DNA from: Rickettsia typhi | GTDB lineage: Bacteria > Pseudomonadota > Alphaproteobacteria > Rickettsiales > UBA1997 | Assembly: GCA_945888585.1 (NCBI GenBank) | Contig: CAMDAI010000063.1 | Coordinates: 1-7,212, forward strand | DNA: 7,212 bases | Direction of reading: 5' to 3' | In this document: piece after piece, positions 1 to 6,524 of the stretch | How the letters are laid out: the number at the start of each line of letters is the position of its first letter | Numbering within the stretch: position 1 is the stretch's first letter | Program-made: the position numbers and the translations under genes | The notes under the pieces: generated by a model | The model's database searches: none | The model's input: the letters and a program-made list of their open reading frames with translations, nothing else | What the model was told of the DNA's origin: nothing

Positions 1-357
1 AACTAAATCAATTAAACCAAACCTTCTTGGATCATTATAAATAATTGAAGTTTTATCACTAAAAGAAATTAGGCAGTGATCATGAATTGTTGGTGTAGGA
101 GTTTTGGTTTGATAAATAACTTTTCCAGTCATACCTAAATGAACTAAAATATTAAGTTCTTTATCAAGTTCGATTATGATATATCTAGCTCGACGCTTAA
201 CTGAAATTATGGTTTTATTTTTTAAATCAGTAGAAAAGTTTTTGGGAAAGGGCAGGCGTAGTTTTTTATCGGAGATAAAAACACTGGCAATTTTTTTGTC
301 GATTATGTTATTCTCTAGTCCGCGACGGACGGTTTCAACTTCAGGAAGTTCCGGCAT
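1..357 (-). CDS. mutM: Formamidopyrimidine-DNA glycosylase MutM (Fpg), N-terminal part
   Basis: Base-excision-repair enzyme that removes 8-oxoguanine and other oxidised purines and nicks the abasic site. Reading the minus strand from the ATG at 357-355 gives 119 codons open to the left edge, against about 270-290 for the family, so the zinc-finger half is outside the window. The protein begins MPELPEVETVRRGL: Pro2 is the Schiff-base nucleophile after Met removal and Glu3 the catalytic acid. HLGMTG and DPRRFG, both family hallmarks, follow at about residues 73-78 and 109-114. The LRLPFP and HDH wording resembles alphaproteobacterial Fpg (from memory, not searched). Residue 58, aligned to E. 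coli Lys57 in the RRAKY stretch, is Arg here (RRARY). The start fixes Pro at position 2, so it is secure. The gene is divergent from queH with only 27 bp between the starts. Confidence 0.96.
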   Translation of the reverse strand, partial: MPELPEVETVRRGLENNIIDKKIASVFISDKKLRLPFPKNFSTDLKNKTIISVKRRARYIIIELDKELNILVHLGMTGKVIYQTKTPTPTIHDHCLISFSDKTSIIYNDPRRFGLIDLV

Positions 358-384
358 ATATGAGTTAGTAAAGTAATAATATTT

Positions 385-1095
385 ATGATTAATCCAAAAC
401 AAGAAATCTACGAATATAATTTAAAATTACCAGAGATTGAAGAGGCAGATAATAAATTATTGCTTCATAGTTGTTGTGCGCCTTGTGCTGGTGATTTAAT
501 GGAGCGTATGCAAGAATCTGGAATTGATCTGACAATTTTTTTCTATAATCCGAATATTCATCCTAAGAAGGAATATGAAATTAGAAAAGAGGAAAATATT
601 AGGTTTGCTGACAAATTAGGAATTCCTTTTATTGATGCTGATTATGATGTACAAAACTGGTTTAAAAGAGCGAAAGGTTTGGAATGGGAACCTGAAAGAG
701 GTGAGCGTTGTACAAAATGTTTTGATATGCGTTTTGAACGTACCGCACTCTATGCTTATGAAAATAATTTTAAAATAATTTCCAGTTCGCTTGGAATTTC
801 TAGATGGAAAAATATGGATCAAATTAATGATTCTGGAATTAGAGCTGCTAGTAATTATGAGGGTGTGAATTATTGGACTTATAATTGGCGTAAGGCTGGT
901 GGGGCAGCAAGAATGTATGAAATTGCCAAACGTGAAGAATTTTATAAGCAAGAATATTGTGGTTGTATTTTTTCCTTACGCGATAGCAATGATTGGCGCA
1001 AACAAAATGGCAGAAATGAAATTGCTATTGGTCAGGAATTTTACCATGAAGTAGAGATTGATAAAAATTTGATAGAAAATAAAAGCCTGAAGTAA
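385..1095 (+). CDS. queH: Epoxyqueuosine reductase QueH
   Basis: Cytoplasmic iron-sulfur enzyme that reduces epoxyqueuosine to queuosine at the wobble position of GUN-anticodon tRNAs; it is the non-orthologous replacement of cobalamin-dependent QueG. The 236-residue product carries the expected cysteine sets: Cys30-Cys31 (HSCCAPC) and Cys109-x-x-Cys112 (ERCTKC), which bind the 4Fe-4S cluster in the family, and Cys192-Gly-Cys194 (EYCGC), the redox pair near the C-terminus. FFYNPNIHP (52-60), [10 protein letters not shown] (112-121) and [11 protein letters not shown] (133-143) are typical QueH blocks. No cysteine is missing and the length is normal. The ATG at 385 is the only start that keeps the first cysteine motif with a normal N-terminal lead. 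No Shine-Dalgarno is visible just upstream. The promoter must lie in the 27-bp spacer or inside mutM. It appears monocistronic. Confidence 0.96.
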   Translation: MINPKQEIYEYNLKLPEIEEADNKLLLHSCCAPCAGDLMERMQESGIDLTIFFYNPNIHPKKEYEIRKEENIRFADKLGIPFIDADYDVQNWFKRAKGLEWEPERGERCTKCFDMRFERTALYAYENNFKIISSSLGISRWKNMDQINDSGIRAASNYEGVNYWTYNWRKAGGAARMYEIAKREEFYKQEYCGCIFSLRDSNDWRKQNGRNEIAIGQEFYHEVEIDKNLIENKSLK

Positions 1096-1345
1096 GCTTA
1101 TTTTTTTAAGTTTAAGAAAATGATGCGGATATAATTTATTAAGTAGTTCAATATTTGAATAACAATTATTTCCTAAATAGATTCGCCATTAGTTATCGGC
1201 ATAATCAATAAATCCAGAAAATCGAAGGGATTGATATGGGTTGACTTCATCTGATAAAAGATAATAACCTAAACCGATTCCACCAATCTATGGAAATGCT
1301 TTTGACAAAGGTTATGATCTAGTACCCATTTCCCCTCCCAACTTT
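1096..1345 (-). pseudogene. Possible degraded coding remnant, unidentified
   Basis: This 305-bp gap (1096-1400) between queH and the broken membrane-protein gene has no intact gene. On the minus strand one frame reads on from about 1345 with only three stops (TAA near 1316-1318, TAG at 1288-1290, TAA at 1189-1191). Between the last two it gives 32 clean codons (1287-1192) beginning IGGIGLGYYLLSDEVNPYQS, and after the last stop it continues WRIYLGNN and on past the end of queH. The glycine-, aspartate- and tyrosine-rich wording is unlike chance translation of AT-rich DNA, and one stop (TAG after FP) could derive from a TGG codon. I do not recognise the family. It may be an old pseudogene or chance; nothing functional is claimed. 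Confidence 0.25.
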
Positions 1346-1400
1346 CTAGAAAAAATTTAACTGTTTTTTATATTTTATATTTGATTTATGATTATGGCGA

Positions 1401-2142
1401 CTATCTCCAAGATTTTGGCCACCAAAACCAATTTTTTACATGAAATTTACTTCGTAATGGAGTCTTGACAACTATGATTAAAATACCGATGGATAATAAA
1501 CACCACACCGCTGGAAATTCGTTTAAATTGTCGGTTGTAAGTCTTGCTAATATTGGACCCAACAAGAGATGATATAAGGTAAGGCGCCATGATCCATAAA
1601 GTAATGGTAACAATACCGCGGCTAATACATAAGTTGGAAAACCACCTCTAATTCCTGGCAAGTTAAAATTATTAGTTAGATGATTTCCAATACCATTGAG
1701 TGGAACTTCCCATGCTATGTGCCAATTACCACTAACAGAGCATAATCTGTCAGAGCATAATGGTCGCCTAATGTCGCATTGTCCTGCCCAATCAAAAGGA
1801 AAAACCTGAATCAGCATTACTAACACCGAAAACAAACAAATTCCGTAAACCCAAACTGTAATTCTTTTTCTAACTTCCGCGGGAATAAAATATAACGAAA
1901 TCATATTTATAAAAACTGGCTGAAAAACAATATGTAAATAACCTAGTAATGTCGCGATCTGATTTTGATGGTACGCTACATTGATTAATTACGCTGTAGG
2001 TAAATGCCTGCAATACTTCCATCAAAGAAAAATATCCCAACGGAATCCATAATTCTTTCGATTCTTTTTTATATGCGGCATAACCAGTTGTTATCAAACC
2101 TGCAGATGCTAATAAAGTTGATGCTTCCCCACTCCAGCACAT
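1401..2142 (-). pseudogene. MCWSGEAS-type multi-pass membrane protein (DUF5765-like), broken by a single frameshift
   Basis: Starting at the ATG 2142-2140 the protein begins MCWSGEAS and reads 59 good residues to ...NQCSVPS. The frame then drifts into unrelated sequence. The next frame over carries the family on without a gap from 1964 (NQIATLLGYLHIVFQPVFIN, then MISLYFIPAEV) to the TAG at 1403-1401. Removing one base from the run of four T at 1963-1966 (AAAA in the sense strand) restores one frame of 246 residues. The rejoined protein is hydrophobic with several likely membrane segments and the stretches PFDWAGQC, GNWHIAWEVPLNGIGN, LYGSWRLTLYHLLLGP and PAVWCLLSIG. It resembles conserved bacterial membrane proteins labelled DUF5765 (recalled, not searched); function unknown. 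No other lesion is visible, so this is either recent inactivation or a one-base sequence error. No Shine-Dalgarno precedes the ATG. The alternative reading as two separate genes is unlikely because both halves join within one family. Confidence 0.85.
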
Positions 2143-2215
2143 AATTTTGTAAATTAAATTGAAAAATAAATGAAAAGGTGGTCCAGAAAATTTTAAGGAG
2201 AAATTCTTCTTCTAA

Positions 2216-2236
2216 CAATTTCTAACTCAATTTCTA
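2216..2236 (+). repeat. Two direct copies of CAATTTCTA, 12-bp spacing
   Basis: The 9-mer CAATTTCTA occurs at 2216-2224 and again at 2228-2236, so the copies start 12 bp apart, close to one helical turn. Such spacing can suit a regulator of the minus-strand gene starting at 2142, but in AT-rich DNA a short repeat like this may be chance. Confidence 0.4.
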
Positions 2237-2280
2237 TTAACGAACTTTCTGTTATATAAAATATAATTAATATCTCAAAT

Positions 2281-2303
2281 AGAGATTTACACGTATAATC
2301 TCT
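2281..2303. repeat. Perfect 7-bp inverted repeat AGAGATT/AATCTCT
   Basis: AGAGATT at 2281-2287 is matched exactly by AATCTCT at 2297-2303 around a 9-nt centre. The centre sits in a near-palindrome, TTACACGTATAA (2287-2298). It lies between the divergent membrane-protein gene and the tonB operon. No T-tract follows, so a dimeric-regulator operator is likelier than a terminator. The regulator is unknown. Confidence 0.5.
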
Positions 2304-2384
2304 CTTCAATTTAAAAAGTTAGAAAGTGTGTTATAATTGGCGGTGCCTTGCCATTAATTCTTTCTAGAAATATAAAAAATACTA

Positions 2385-2412
2385 TTGACATTGATAATCA
2401 TTCTCATACCAT
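2385..2412 (+). promoter_or_regulatory. Sigma70-like promoter of the tonB operon
   Basis: A perfect -35 hexamer TTGACA lies at 2385-2390. Sixteen bases on, TACCAT (2407-2412) can serve as a -10 matching TATAAT at four of six positions. The first Fur box occupies the spacer and the edge of the -35. The predicted transcript would begin near 2419 and leave a leader of about 90 nt before tonB. The -10 is the weak part of this call. Confidence 0.55.
2387..2405. promoter_or_regulatory. Fur box 1
   Basis: GACATTGATAATCATTCTC matches the 19-bp Fur consensus GATAATGATAATCATTATC at 16 of 19 positions, counted by eye. It overlaps the -35 and spacer of the promoter, where bound Fe-Fur would exclude RNA polymerase. 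Its place in front of TonB-system and siderophore-receptor genes is the classical setting. Confidence 0.8.
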
Positions 2413-2414
2413 TT

Positions 2415-2433
2415 GCGAATGGTTATCATTCTC
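2415..2433. promoter_or_regulatory. Fur box 2
   Basis: GCGAATGGTTATCATTCTC matches the Fur consensus at 14 of 19 positions. Its right half, ATCATTCTCA, repeats the right half of box 1 exactly, and the two boxes start 28 bp apart. It would cover the transcription start, so the two sites could give tighter repression together. Confidence 0.65.
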
Positions 2434-2511
2434 ACTTAAAAAAGTTTTAGTTAAATCTGAGTTTGAAAGTCCAAATATCAAAGACAATGCTAAAATAAAA
2501 TCAGTTTTAAA

Positions 2512-3195
2512 ATGATTAATTCATTTTTTTTCAACTATAATAGAGTACAAAAATTTGCTGTTTTATCGCAAGATTCTATTATTACTTTTGCTGTTACTGC
2601 TTTACATTTTTTAGTTTTGATGATTTTGCTTTTTAAATTTCATAATGAAATTAATCAGCCAACATTGTCTTTTTCGGTAACTATGATGGATGTTGCCAGT
2701 ACATCAACTAAAGTAGTTTCAAATCAAACTTCGGTCGCCAGTCATGCTGCTTCTAAAAAAGCAGAAAAATTATCATCTGATGATTCCTCAATTCAAACTT
2801 TAAAAAAAGATTCCAAAGAAGAATTAGAAAATAATGTAAAAATTAAATCAGCTGATCAAAAATCAGTTAATTCAATGCAACAAACTGCTGTTTTGTCTCC
2901 AACCAAGCCAGCAATTTATGACGCCGCTTATCTAAGTAATTCTGCTCCTGAATATCCCGCTTTATCTCGTAGAATAGGTGAGCAAGGCTTGGTGGTTCTT
3001 AATGTATTTGTAAATATTGACGGACAGGTCGAAAAAATCGAAATCAAAGATAGTTCTGGCTATAATCGTCTTGATATGGCGGCACTTGAAACTGTAAAGA
3101 AATGGCGCTTTATTGCTGCTAAAAATCATGATCAATTTGTATCTTCATTGGTACAAGTTCCAGTAAATTTTGTTTTGGAGAAAGATAATGGATAG
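2512..3195 (+). CDS. tonB: TonB energy-transducing protein
   Basis: Periplasm-spanning protein anchored in the inner membrane that passes proton-motive-force energy from ExbB/ExbD to outer-membrane receptors. The 227-residue product has a short cytoplasmic start, one membrane segment at about 22-41 containing His32 (position of the functionally important transmembrane His of E. coli TonB), a linker of about 90 residues, and a TonB C-terminal domain at about 138-225. That domain shows YLSNSAPEYPALSRRIGEQG, then a VNIDGQV strand and VKKWRF near its end. The linker is rich in Ser, Lys, Gln and Asp with only two prolines near its end, instead of the usual Pro-Glu/Pro-Lys spacer. The ATG at 2512 is the only start upstream of the membrane segment and has no visible Shine-Dalgarno. 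It is the first gene of the Fur-controlled operon and overlaps exbB by 8 nt. Confidence 0.93.
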   Translation: MINSFFFNYNRVQKFAVLSQDSIITFAVTALHFLVLMILLFKFHNEINQPTLSFSVTMMDVASTSTKVVSNQTSVASHAASKKAEKLSSDDSSIQTLKKDSKEELENNVKIKSADQKSVNSMQQTAVLSPTKPAIYDAAYLSNSAPEYPALSRRIGEQGLVVLNVFVNIDGQVEKIEIKDSSGYNRLDMAALETVKKWRFIAAKNHDQFVSSLVQVPVNFVLEKDNG

Positions 3196-3916
3196 TAATG
3201 TTGTTTTGACTAATGATTCTAGCCAATATGGTTTGATTAATTTTTGGCAACAAGGTGATGGTATTAGCCATTTTGTAACTATTATTCTTTTAATAATGTC
3301 TATTTTAAGCTGGACACAAATTGTTATTAAAGGAATTAAGGCTTCGAAGCGTAAGAAAAATTTTATAGCTTTAGATAAGTTTTGGGATGTTTCAACTATT
3401 AATGAAGCTGTTCAAAGTTTAGAAAATGAAGTTGGTATAGATAACTCATTTGCCAATCTAGCTAAACAGGCTATATCTTCAGCTAAGCATTTTGATGAAC
3501 ATAAGGGAAGTAGTATTGGAAGAAATTTAGATCGTGGAGAATTTATTACCAGAGCATTACGTCAAGGAATTAATCGTAGCACTACTAAGTTGGAATCTGG
3601 CTTAACCTTGTTAGCTTCAATTGGTGCTATTGCTCCTTTCGTTGGATTATTTGGAACGGTGTATGGAATATATAATGCCTTACTTGGAATTTCAGCATCA
3701 GGAAATGCTTCGTTAAATACTGTTTCTGGTCCGGTTGGTGAAGCTTTAATTATGACTGCTGCTGGTTTGTTTGTCGCTATTCCGGCAGTTTTAGCCTATA
3801 ATAGTTTTGTTAGATTAAATCGTTTGGAATTAATGGAGCTTGATGGATTTTCTCATGACCTTCACTCTTATTTAAGTGATGGTGTAAAATTATCTAACTT
3901 AAAAAGAGGTGAATAA
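3188..3916 (+). CDS. exbB: ExbB proton-channel subunit (MotA/TolQ/ExbB family)
   Basis: Inner-membrane subunit that, with ExbD, forms the proton-driven motor energising TonB. I start it at the ATG 3188 (242 residues) rather than the in-frame ATG at 3170, because GGAG at 3177-3180 is correctly spaced for 3188; this overlaps tonB by 8 nt and suggests coupled translation. Three membrane segments are visible at about 29-47, 138-165 and 185-207. The last two carry the family core: LASIGAIAPFVGLFGTVYGI (142-161), then GPVGEALIMTAAGLFVAIPAV (181-201). Glu185 aligns with the channel Glu176 of E. coli ExbB. The N-terminus is short without a periplasmic extension, and the wording resembles Neisseria-type ExbB, which also sits in a tonB-exbB-exbD order. 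TolQ is the alternative, but the tonB and receptor neighbours argue for ExbB. Confidence 0.94.
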   Translation: MDSNVVLTNDSSQYGLINFWQQGDGISHFVTIILLIMSILSWTQIVIKGIKASKRKKNFIALDKFWDVSTINEAVQSLENEVGIDNSFANLAKQAISSAKHFDEHKGSSIGRNLDRGEFITRALRQGINRSTTKLESGLTLLASIGAIAPFVGLFGTVYGIYNALLGISASGNASLNTVSGPVGEALIMTAAGLFVAIPAVLAYNSFVRLNRLELMELDGFSHDLHSYLSDGVKLSNLKRGE

Positions 3917-4329
3917 TGTCTTTTGGTAGTTTTGAAAAACAAAATAATGCTCCAATGTCTGAAATTAACACTACTCCTTTAGTGGATGTGATGTTGGTTC
4001 TATTGATTATTTTTATTGTGACGGCACCACTAATTACTAACAATGTTAGTGTTAATTTACCAAAAACCAAAAGTGTTGCTAGTCCACAAAAACCAAGCAT
4101 TGTTAAAATTGGTTTAGATGAAAAAGGTCAGATGTTTTGGAATGGAACTGCAATTAGCAAAACTGACTTAGTTACCCTTTTTACTGATACCGCTAAAGAT
4201 AAGCCGGATACTGAATTGCATCTGGAAGCTGATAAAAATAGTCGCTATCAAGAAATTACTGAAATAATGGTTGAAGCTCAGAAAGCTGGAATTACTAAGC
4301 TTGGATTTATTAGTAGAGCTGAAGAATAG
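3916..4329 (+). CDS. exbD: ExbD proton-channel subunit (TolR/ExbD family)
   Basis: Partner of ExbB in the TonB-energising motor, anchored by a single N-terminal membrane helix with a periplasmic domain. The 137-residue product has the family start NAPMSEINTTPLVDVMLVLL. Asp24, inside the helix (about 22-40), aligns with the proton-carrying Asp25 of E. coli ExbD. The periplasmic part ends in the usual fold (DTELHLEADKNSRYQEITEIM, then GITKLGFI). Length is normal. Its ATG shares one base with the exbB stop (TAATG) and is preceded by GAGGTG at 3906-3911, a good Shine-Dalgarno, so translation is probably coupled. It is followed after 47 nt by the siderophore receptor, with no terminator seen between. 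Confidence 0.95.
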   Translation: MSFGSFEKQNNAPMSEINTTPLVDVMLVLLIIFIVTAPLITNNVSVNLPKTKSVASPQKPSIVKIGLDEKGQMFWNGTAISKTDLVTLFTDTAKDKPDTELHLEADKNSRYQEITEIMVEAQKAGITKLGFISRAEE

Positions 4330-4376
4330 CTTTAAATCAATTCGAATAATTTTAATAAAATCAAACAATAAAGATT

Positions 4377-6524
4377 ATGATAATAGAAAAATCAACGAGC
4401 AAAACAATCATTGCTATTTTATCAGTGATGTCTGTGGTAGTATCAAATGAGTCCTTGGCAGAAAATTCTAAGACAAATGCAACCAATCTTCCTCAAATTA
4501 CCGTTAGAGCAAAGGAAGAGAAATCCAATTCCAATACAAACGGTTACAAAACAAATCTAAGTAGAAGTTCTACTAGAACTGATACTCCACTAATTAATGT
4601 TCCTCAATCAATCTCTGTTGTAACCCAAGATCAAATTCGCGATCAAAATATTACTAGCATGGAAGAAGCAGTTAGATATATCCCTGGTGTTAATATTCAG
4701 CAAGGTGAAAACAACCGAGATGCAGTAACCATTAGGGGACAGACAACTACTGCTGATTTTTTTATTGATGGTACTCGTGACGATGTACAATATTTTCGTG
4801 ATTTTTATAATATTGATCGCATTGAGTTCTTAAAAGGTCCAAATGCTATGGCTTTTGGACGCGGAGGAAGTGGTGGTGCAATTAATCGCATTTCCAAATT
4901 TGCCGATGATAAGAGAAGAACTCAAGTTGTTGCAAGTGGCGGTTCTTTTAACAATAGAAGAATTCAGACTGATATTGGTGATAAAATTAATGATAAATTA
5001 TCTCTTCGCTTTAATACCATGTATGAAAAATCAGGCACTTTCAGACAGTATGGTGATTTGGAAAGGTATGGTTTTAATCCAACAGCAACATTTATTTTAT
5101 CTAAAGCAACAGACATAAAATTTGGTTACGAGTATTTTAAGGATAAAAGATTTAATGATCGCGGCCTTCCATCTCAAAATAACGGAGTATATAAAACCGA
5201 TCCTAAAACTTTTTTTGGTAATCCTAATGATAATCAAGTTGAAGCCGAAATTAATTCAGTTTATTCAATTGTAAATCATGACTTCTCCCCAACTCTTAAT
5301 TTAAAAAACTATACTAGATTTACCAATACTGACAAATTCTATCAAAATACTTATGTTGATAGTGCAGTTAAAGATAATGGAGATATCACGCTCAAAGCAT
5401 ATAATGACACTACTAATAGAAATAATTTTACCAATCAAACTGATTTAACTAAAAAATTTGAAACCAATTCCATCAAGCATACTGCCCTATTTGGTTTTGA
5501 AGTGAGTCGTCAAGATAGCAAAAATTATAGAAATACAGGTTATTTCAATAATACTTCTGAATCGGCAACTATTTCAATTAATAACCCTCTAAATTTTGAT
5601 TATATAATTTATCGACCAAAAGACAGTAATCCAAACACCAAGTCAGAAATTAATGTTTTAGCAGCTTATGCTCAGGATCAGGTTGAAATTAATAAATATC
5701 TTCAATTGGTTGGTGGAGCTCGCATAGATCGATTTGAAATCGACCTGTCAAATAATAAAACTAATCAGCAATTTAAAAGGGTTGATACTTTAATTTCTCC
5801 TAGAGTTGGAATTATTGTAAAACCTGAAGACAATTTATCGCTTTATACCAGTTATAGCGTAAGCTATTTACCAAGTTCTGGTGATCAATTTAACTCTTTA
5901 GATGCTACTACTGCTGTTTTAAAACCAGAAGAGTTACAAAATTATGAAATTGGTGCTAAATGGGATATTAATCCAAACCTTAATGTAAGCATGGCCATTT
6001 TTCAATTAGATCGCAATAATACCAAAGCAGTTGATCCAAATGATGCCAGCCGTTATGTTTTAAGCGGTGAATCACGTGTTCGTGGTTTAGAGTTTGGTAC
6101 AAATGGCAAAATTACTGATAAATGGCAAATTATTGGTGGCTATGTTTATCAAGATGCTTATGTAACTGGCTCATACAATACTTCACTTACAAGCACAGCA
6201 ATTAAGAAAGGGAATCAAGCTCAATTAGCTCCACGCAACAAATTTAGTTTATGGAATAAATATGATTTCACAAATAAATTTTCTACTGCAGTTGGTTTAA
6301 TTAGCCAATCAAGCCAATTCTCTAGTGCCGATAATACAGTTAAATTAAAAGGCTTTACAAGATTTGATGCTGCGGTTTATTACAAAATAAATTCTTCATA
6401 TCGTCTACAACTAAATGCAGAAAATATTTTTAACAAAGAATATATCCAAACCGCACATAACAATAATAATATTCAGCCAGGATCAACAAGAGCTTTCAAA
6501 GCTGCTTTAATTGCCGATTTTTAA
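4377..6524 (+). CDS. TonB-dependent catecholate-siderophore receptor, Fiu/CatA type
   Basis: Outer-membrane gated beta-barrel that takes up ferric siderophores, probably catecholates. The 715-residue product has a signal peptide at 1-28 (charged start, hydrophobic core 10-23, SLA before the cleavage point), a TonB box at about 41-45 (ITVRA), and a plug at about 66-175. The plug shows PQSISVVTQDQI (76-87), VRYIPGVNIQQGENNRDAV (99-117), FFIDGTRDDVQYFRDFYN (128-145), IEFLKGPNAMAFGRGGSGG (149-167) and INRISK (169-174), the pattern of Fiu-type receptors (E. coli Fiu is about 760 residues). The rest is barrel, closing with the NIFNKEY motif and a terminal Phe, the outer-membrane assembly signal. 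The plug looks complete and no frameshift is seen. It follows exbD by 47 nt, most likely under the same Fur-controlled promoter. The exact ligand cannot be read from sequence; heme or xenosiderophores are less likely. Confidence 0.92.
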   Translation: MIIEKSTSKTIIAILSVMSVVVSNESLAENSKTNATNLPQITVRAKEEKSNSNTNGYKTNLSRSSTRTDTPLINVPQSISVVTQDQIRDQNITSMEEAVRYIPGVNIQQGENNRDAVTIRGQTTTADFFIDGTRDDVQYFRDFYNIDRIEFLKGPNAMAFGRGGSGGAINRISKFADDKRRTQVVASGGSFNNRRIQTDIGDKINDKLSLRFNTMYEKSGTFRQYGDLERYGFNPTATFILSKATDIKFGYEYFKDKRFNDRGLPSQNNGVYKTDPKTFFGNPNDNQVEAEINSVYSIVNHDFSPTLNLKNYTRFTNTDKFYQNTYVDSAVKDNGDITLKAYNDTTNRNNFTNQTDLTKKFETNSIKHTALFGFEVSRQDSKNYRNTGYFNNTSESATISINNPLNFDYIIYRPKDSNPNTKSEINVLAAYAQDQVEINKYLQLVGGARIDRFEIDLSNNKTNQQFKRVDTLISPRVGIIVKPEDNLSLYTSYSVSYLPSSGDQFNSLDATTAVLKPEELQNYEIGAKWDINPNLNVSMAIFQLDRNNTKAVDPNDASRYVLSGESRVRGLEFGTNGKITDKWQIIGGYVYQDAYVTGSYNTSLTSTAIKKGNQAQLAPRNKFSLWNKYDFTNKFSTAVGLISQSSQFSSADNTVKLKGFTRFDAAVYYKINSSYRLQLNAENIFNKEYIQTAHNNNNIQPGSTRAFKAALIADF

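Larger units (their letters stand above)
2143..2511. other. 369-bp AT-rich intergenic region upstream of tonB
   Basis: This gap separates the minus-strand membrane-protein gene from the tonB operon and must carry both promoters. Its right half holds the Fur-controlled promoter of the operon. Its left half holds a pair of direct repeats (2216-2236) and an inverted repeat (2281-2303). A TATAAT on the plus strand at 2294-2299 lies in the inverted repeat but has no convincing -35 partner. A plus-strand frame is open from 2315 to the TGA at 2513-2515, overlapping the tonB start. It has no ATG or GTG and spans the Fur boxes, so it is treated only as a finding. No tRNA or riboswitch fold is recognised. 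Confidence 0.6.

Noticed and set aside
176..376. Plus-strand open frame of 66 codons at the left edge
   Set aside because: It lies antisense to mutM, whose minus-strand protein is unmistakable, and its own translation resembles nothing.
616..951. Minus-strand open frame of 111 codons inside queH
   Set aside because: It is a shadow of the well-supported queH reading frame.
1093..1120. Hairpin after queH as intrinsic terminator
   Set aside because: Only a 4-bp CTTA/TAAG stem around the T-run can form, too weak to support a terminator call.
2195..2215. AAGGAG resembling a strong Shine-Dalgarno on the plus strand
   Set aside because: No ATG, GTG or TTG follows at a workable distance and the frame has nothing protein-like.
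3170..3187. Earlier exbB start at 3170 adding six residues
   Set aside because: No Shine-Dalgarno precedes it, whereas GGAG at 3177-3180 is well placed for 3188, giving a normal ExbB N-terminus.
3894..4368. Two minus-strand open frames over exbD
   Set aside because: They overlap exbD, which has full family motifs, and neither has recognisable content or a start context.
4330..4376. Separate promoter or terminator between exbD and the receptor
   Set aside because: Apart from the 8-bp palindrome ATTCGAAT at 4340-4347 the 47-nt gap shows no -35/-10 pair, no Fur box and no stem with a T-tract.
4608..5118. Open frames on both strands within the receptor plug region
   Set aside because: They are out-of-frame shadows of the intact receptor gene.
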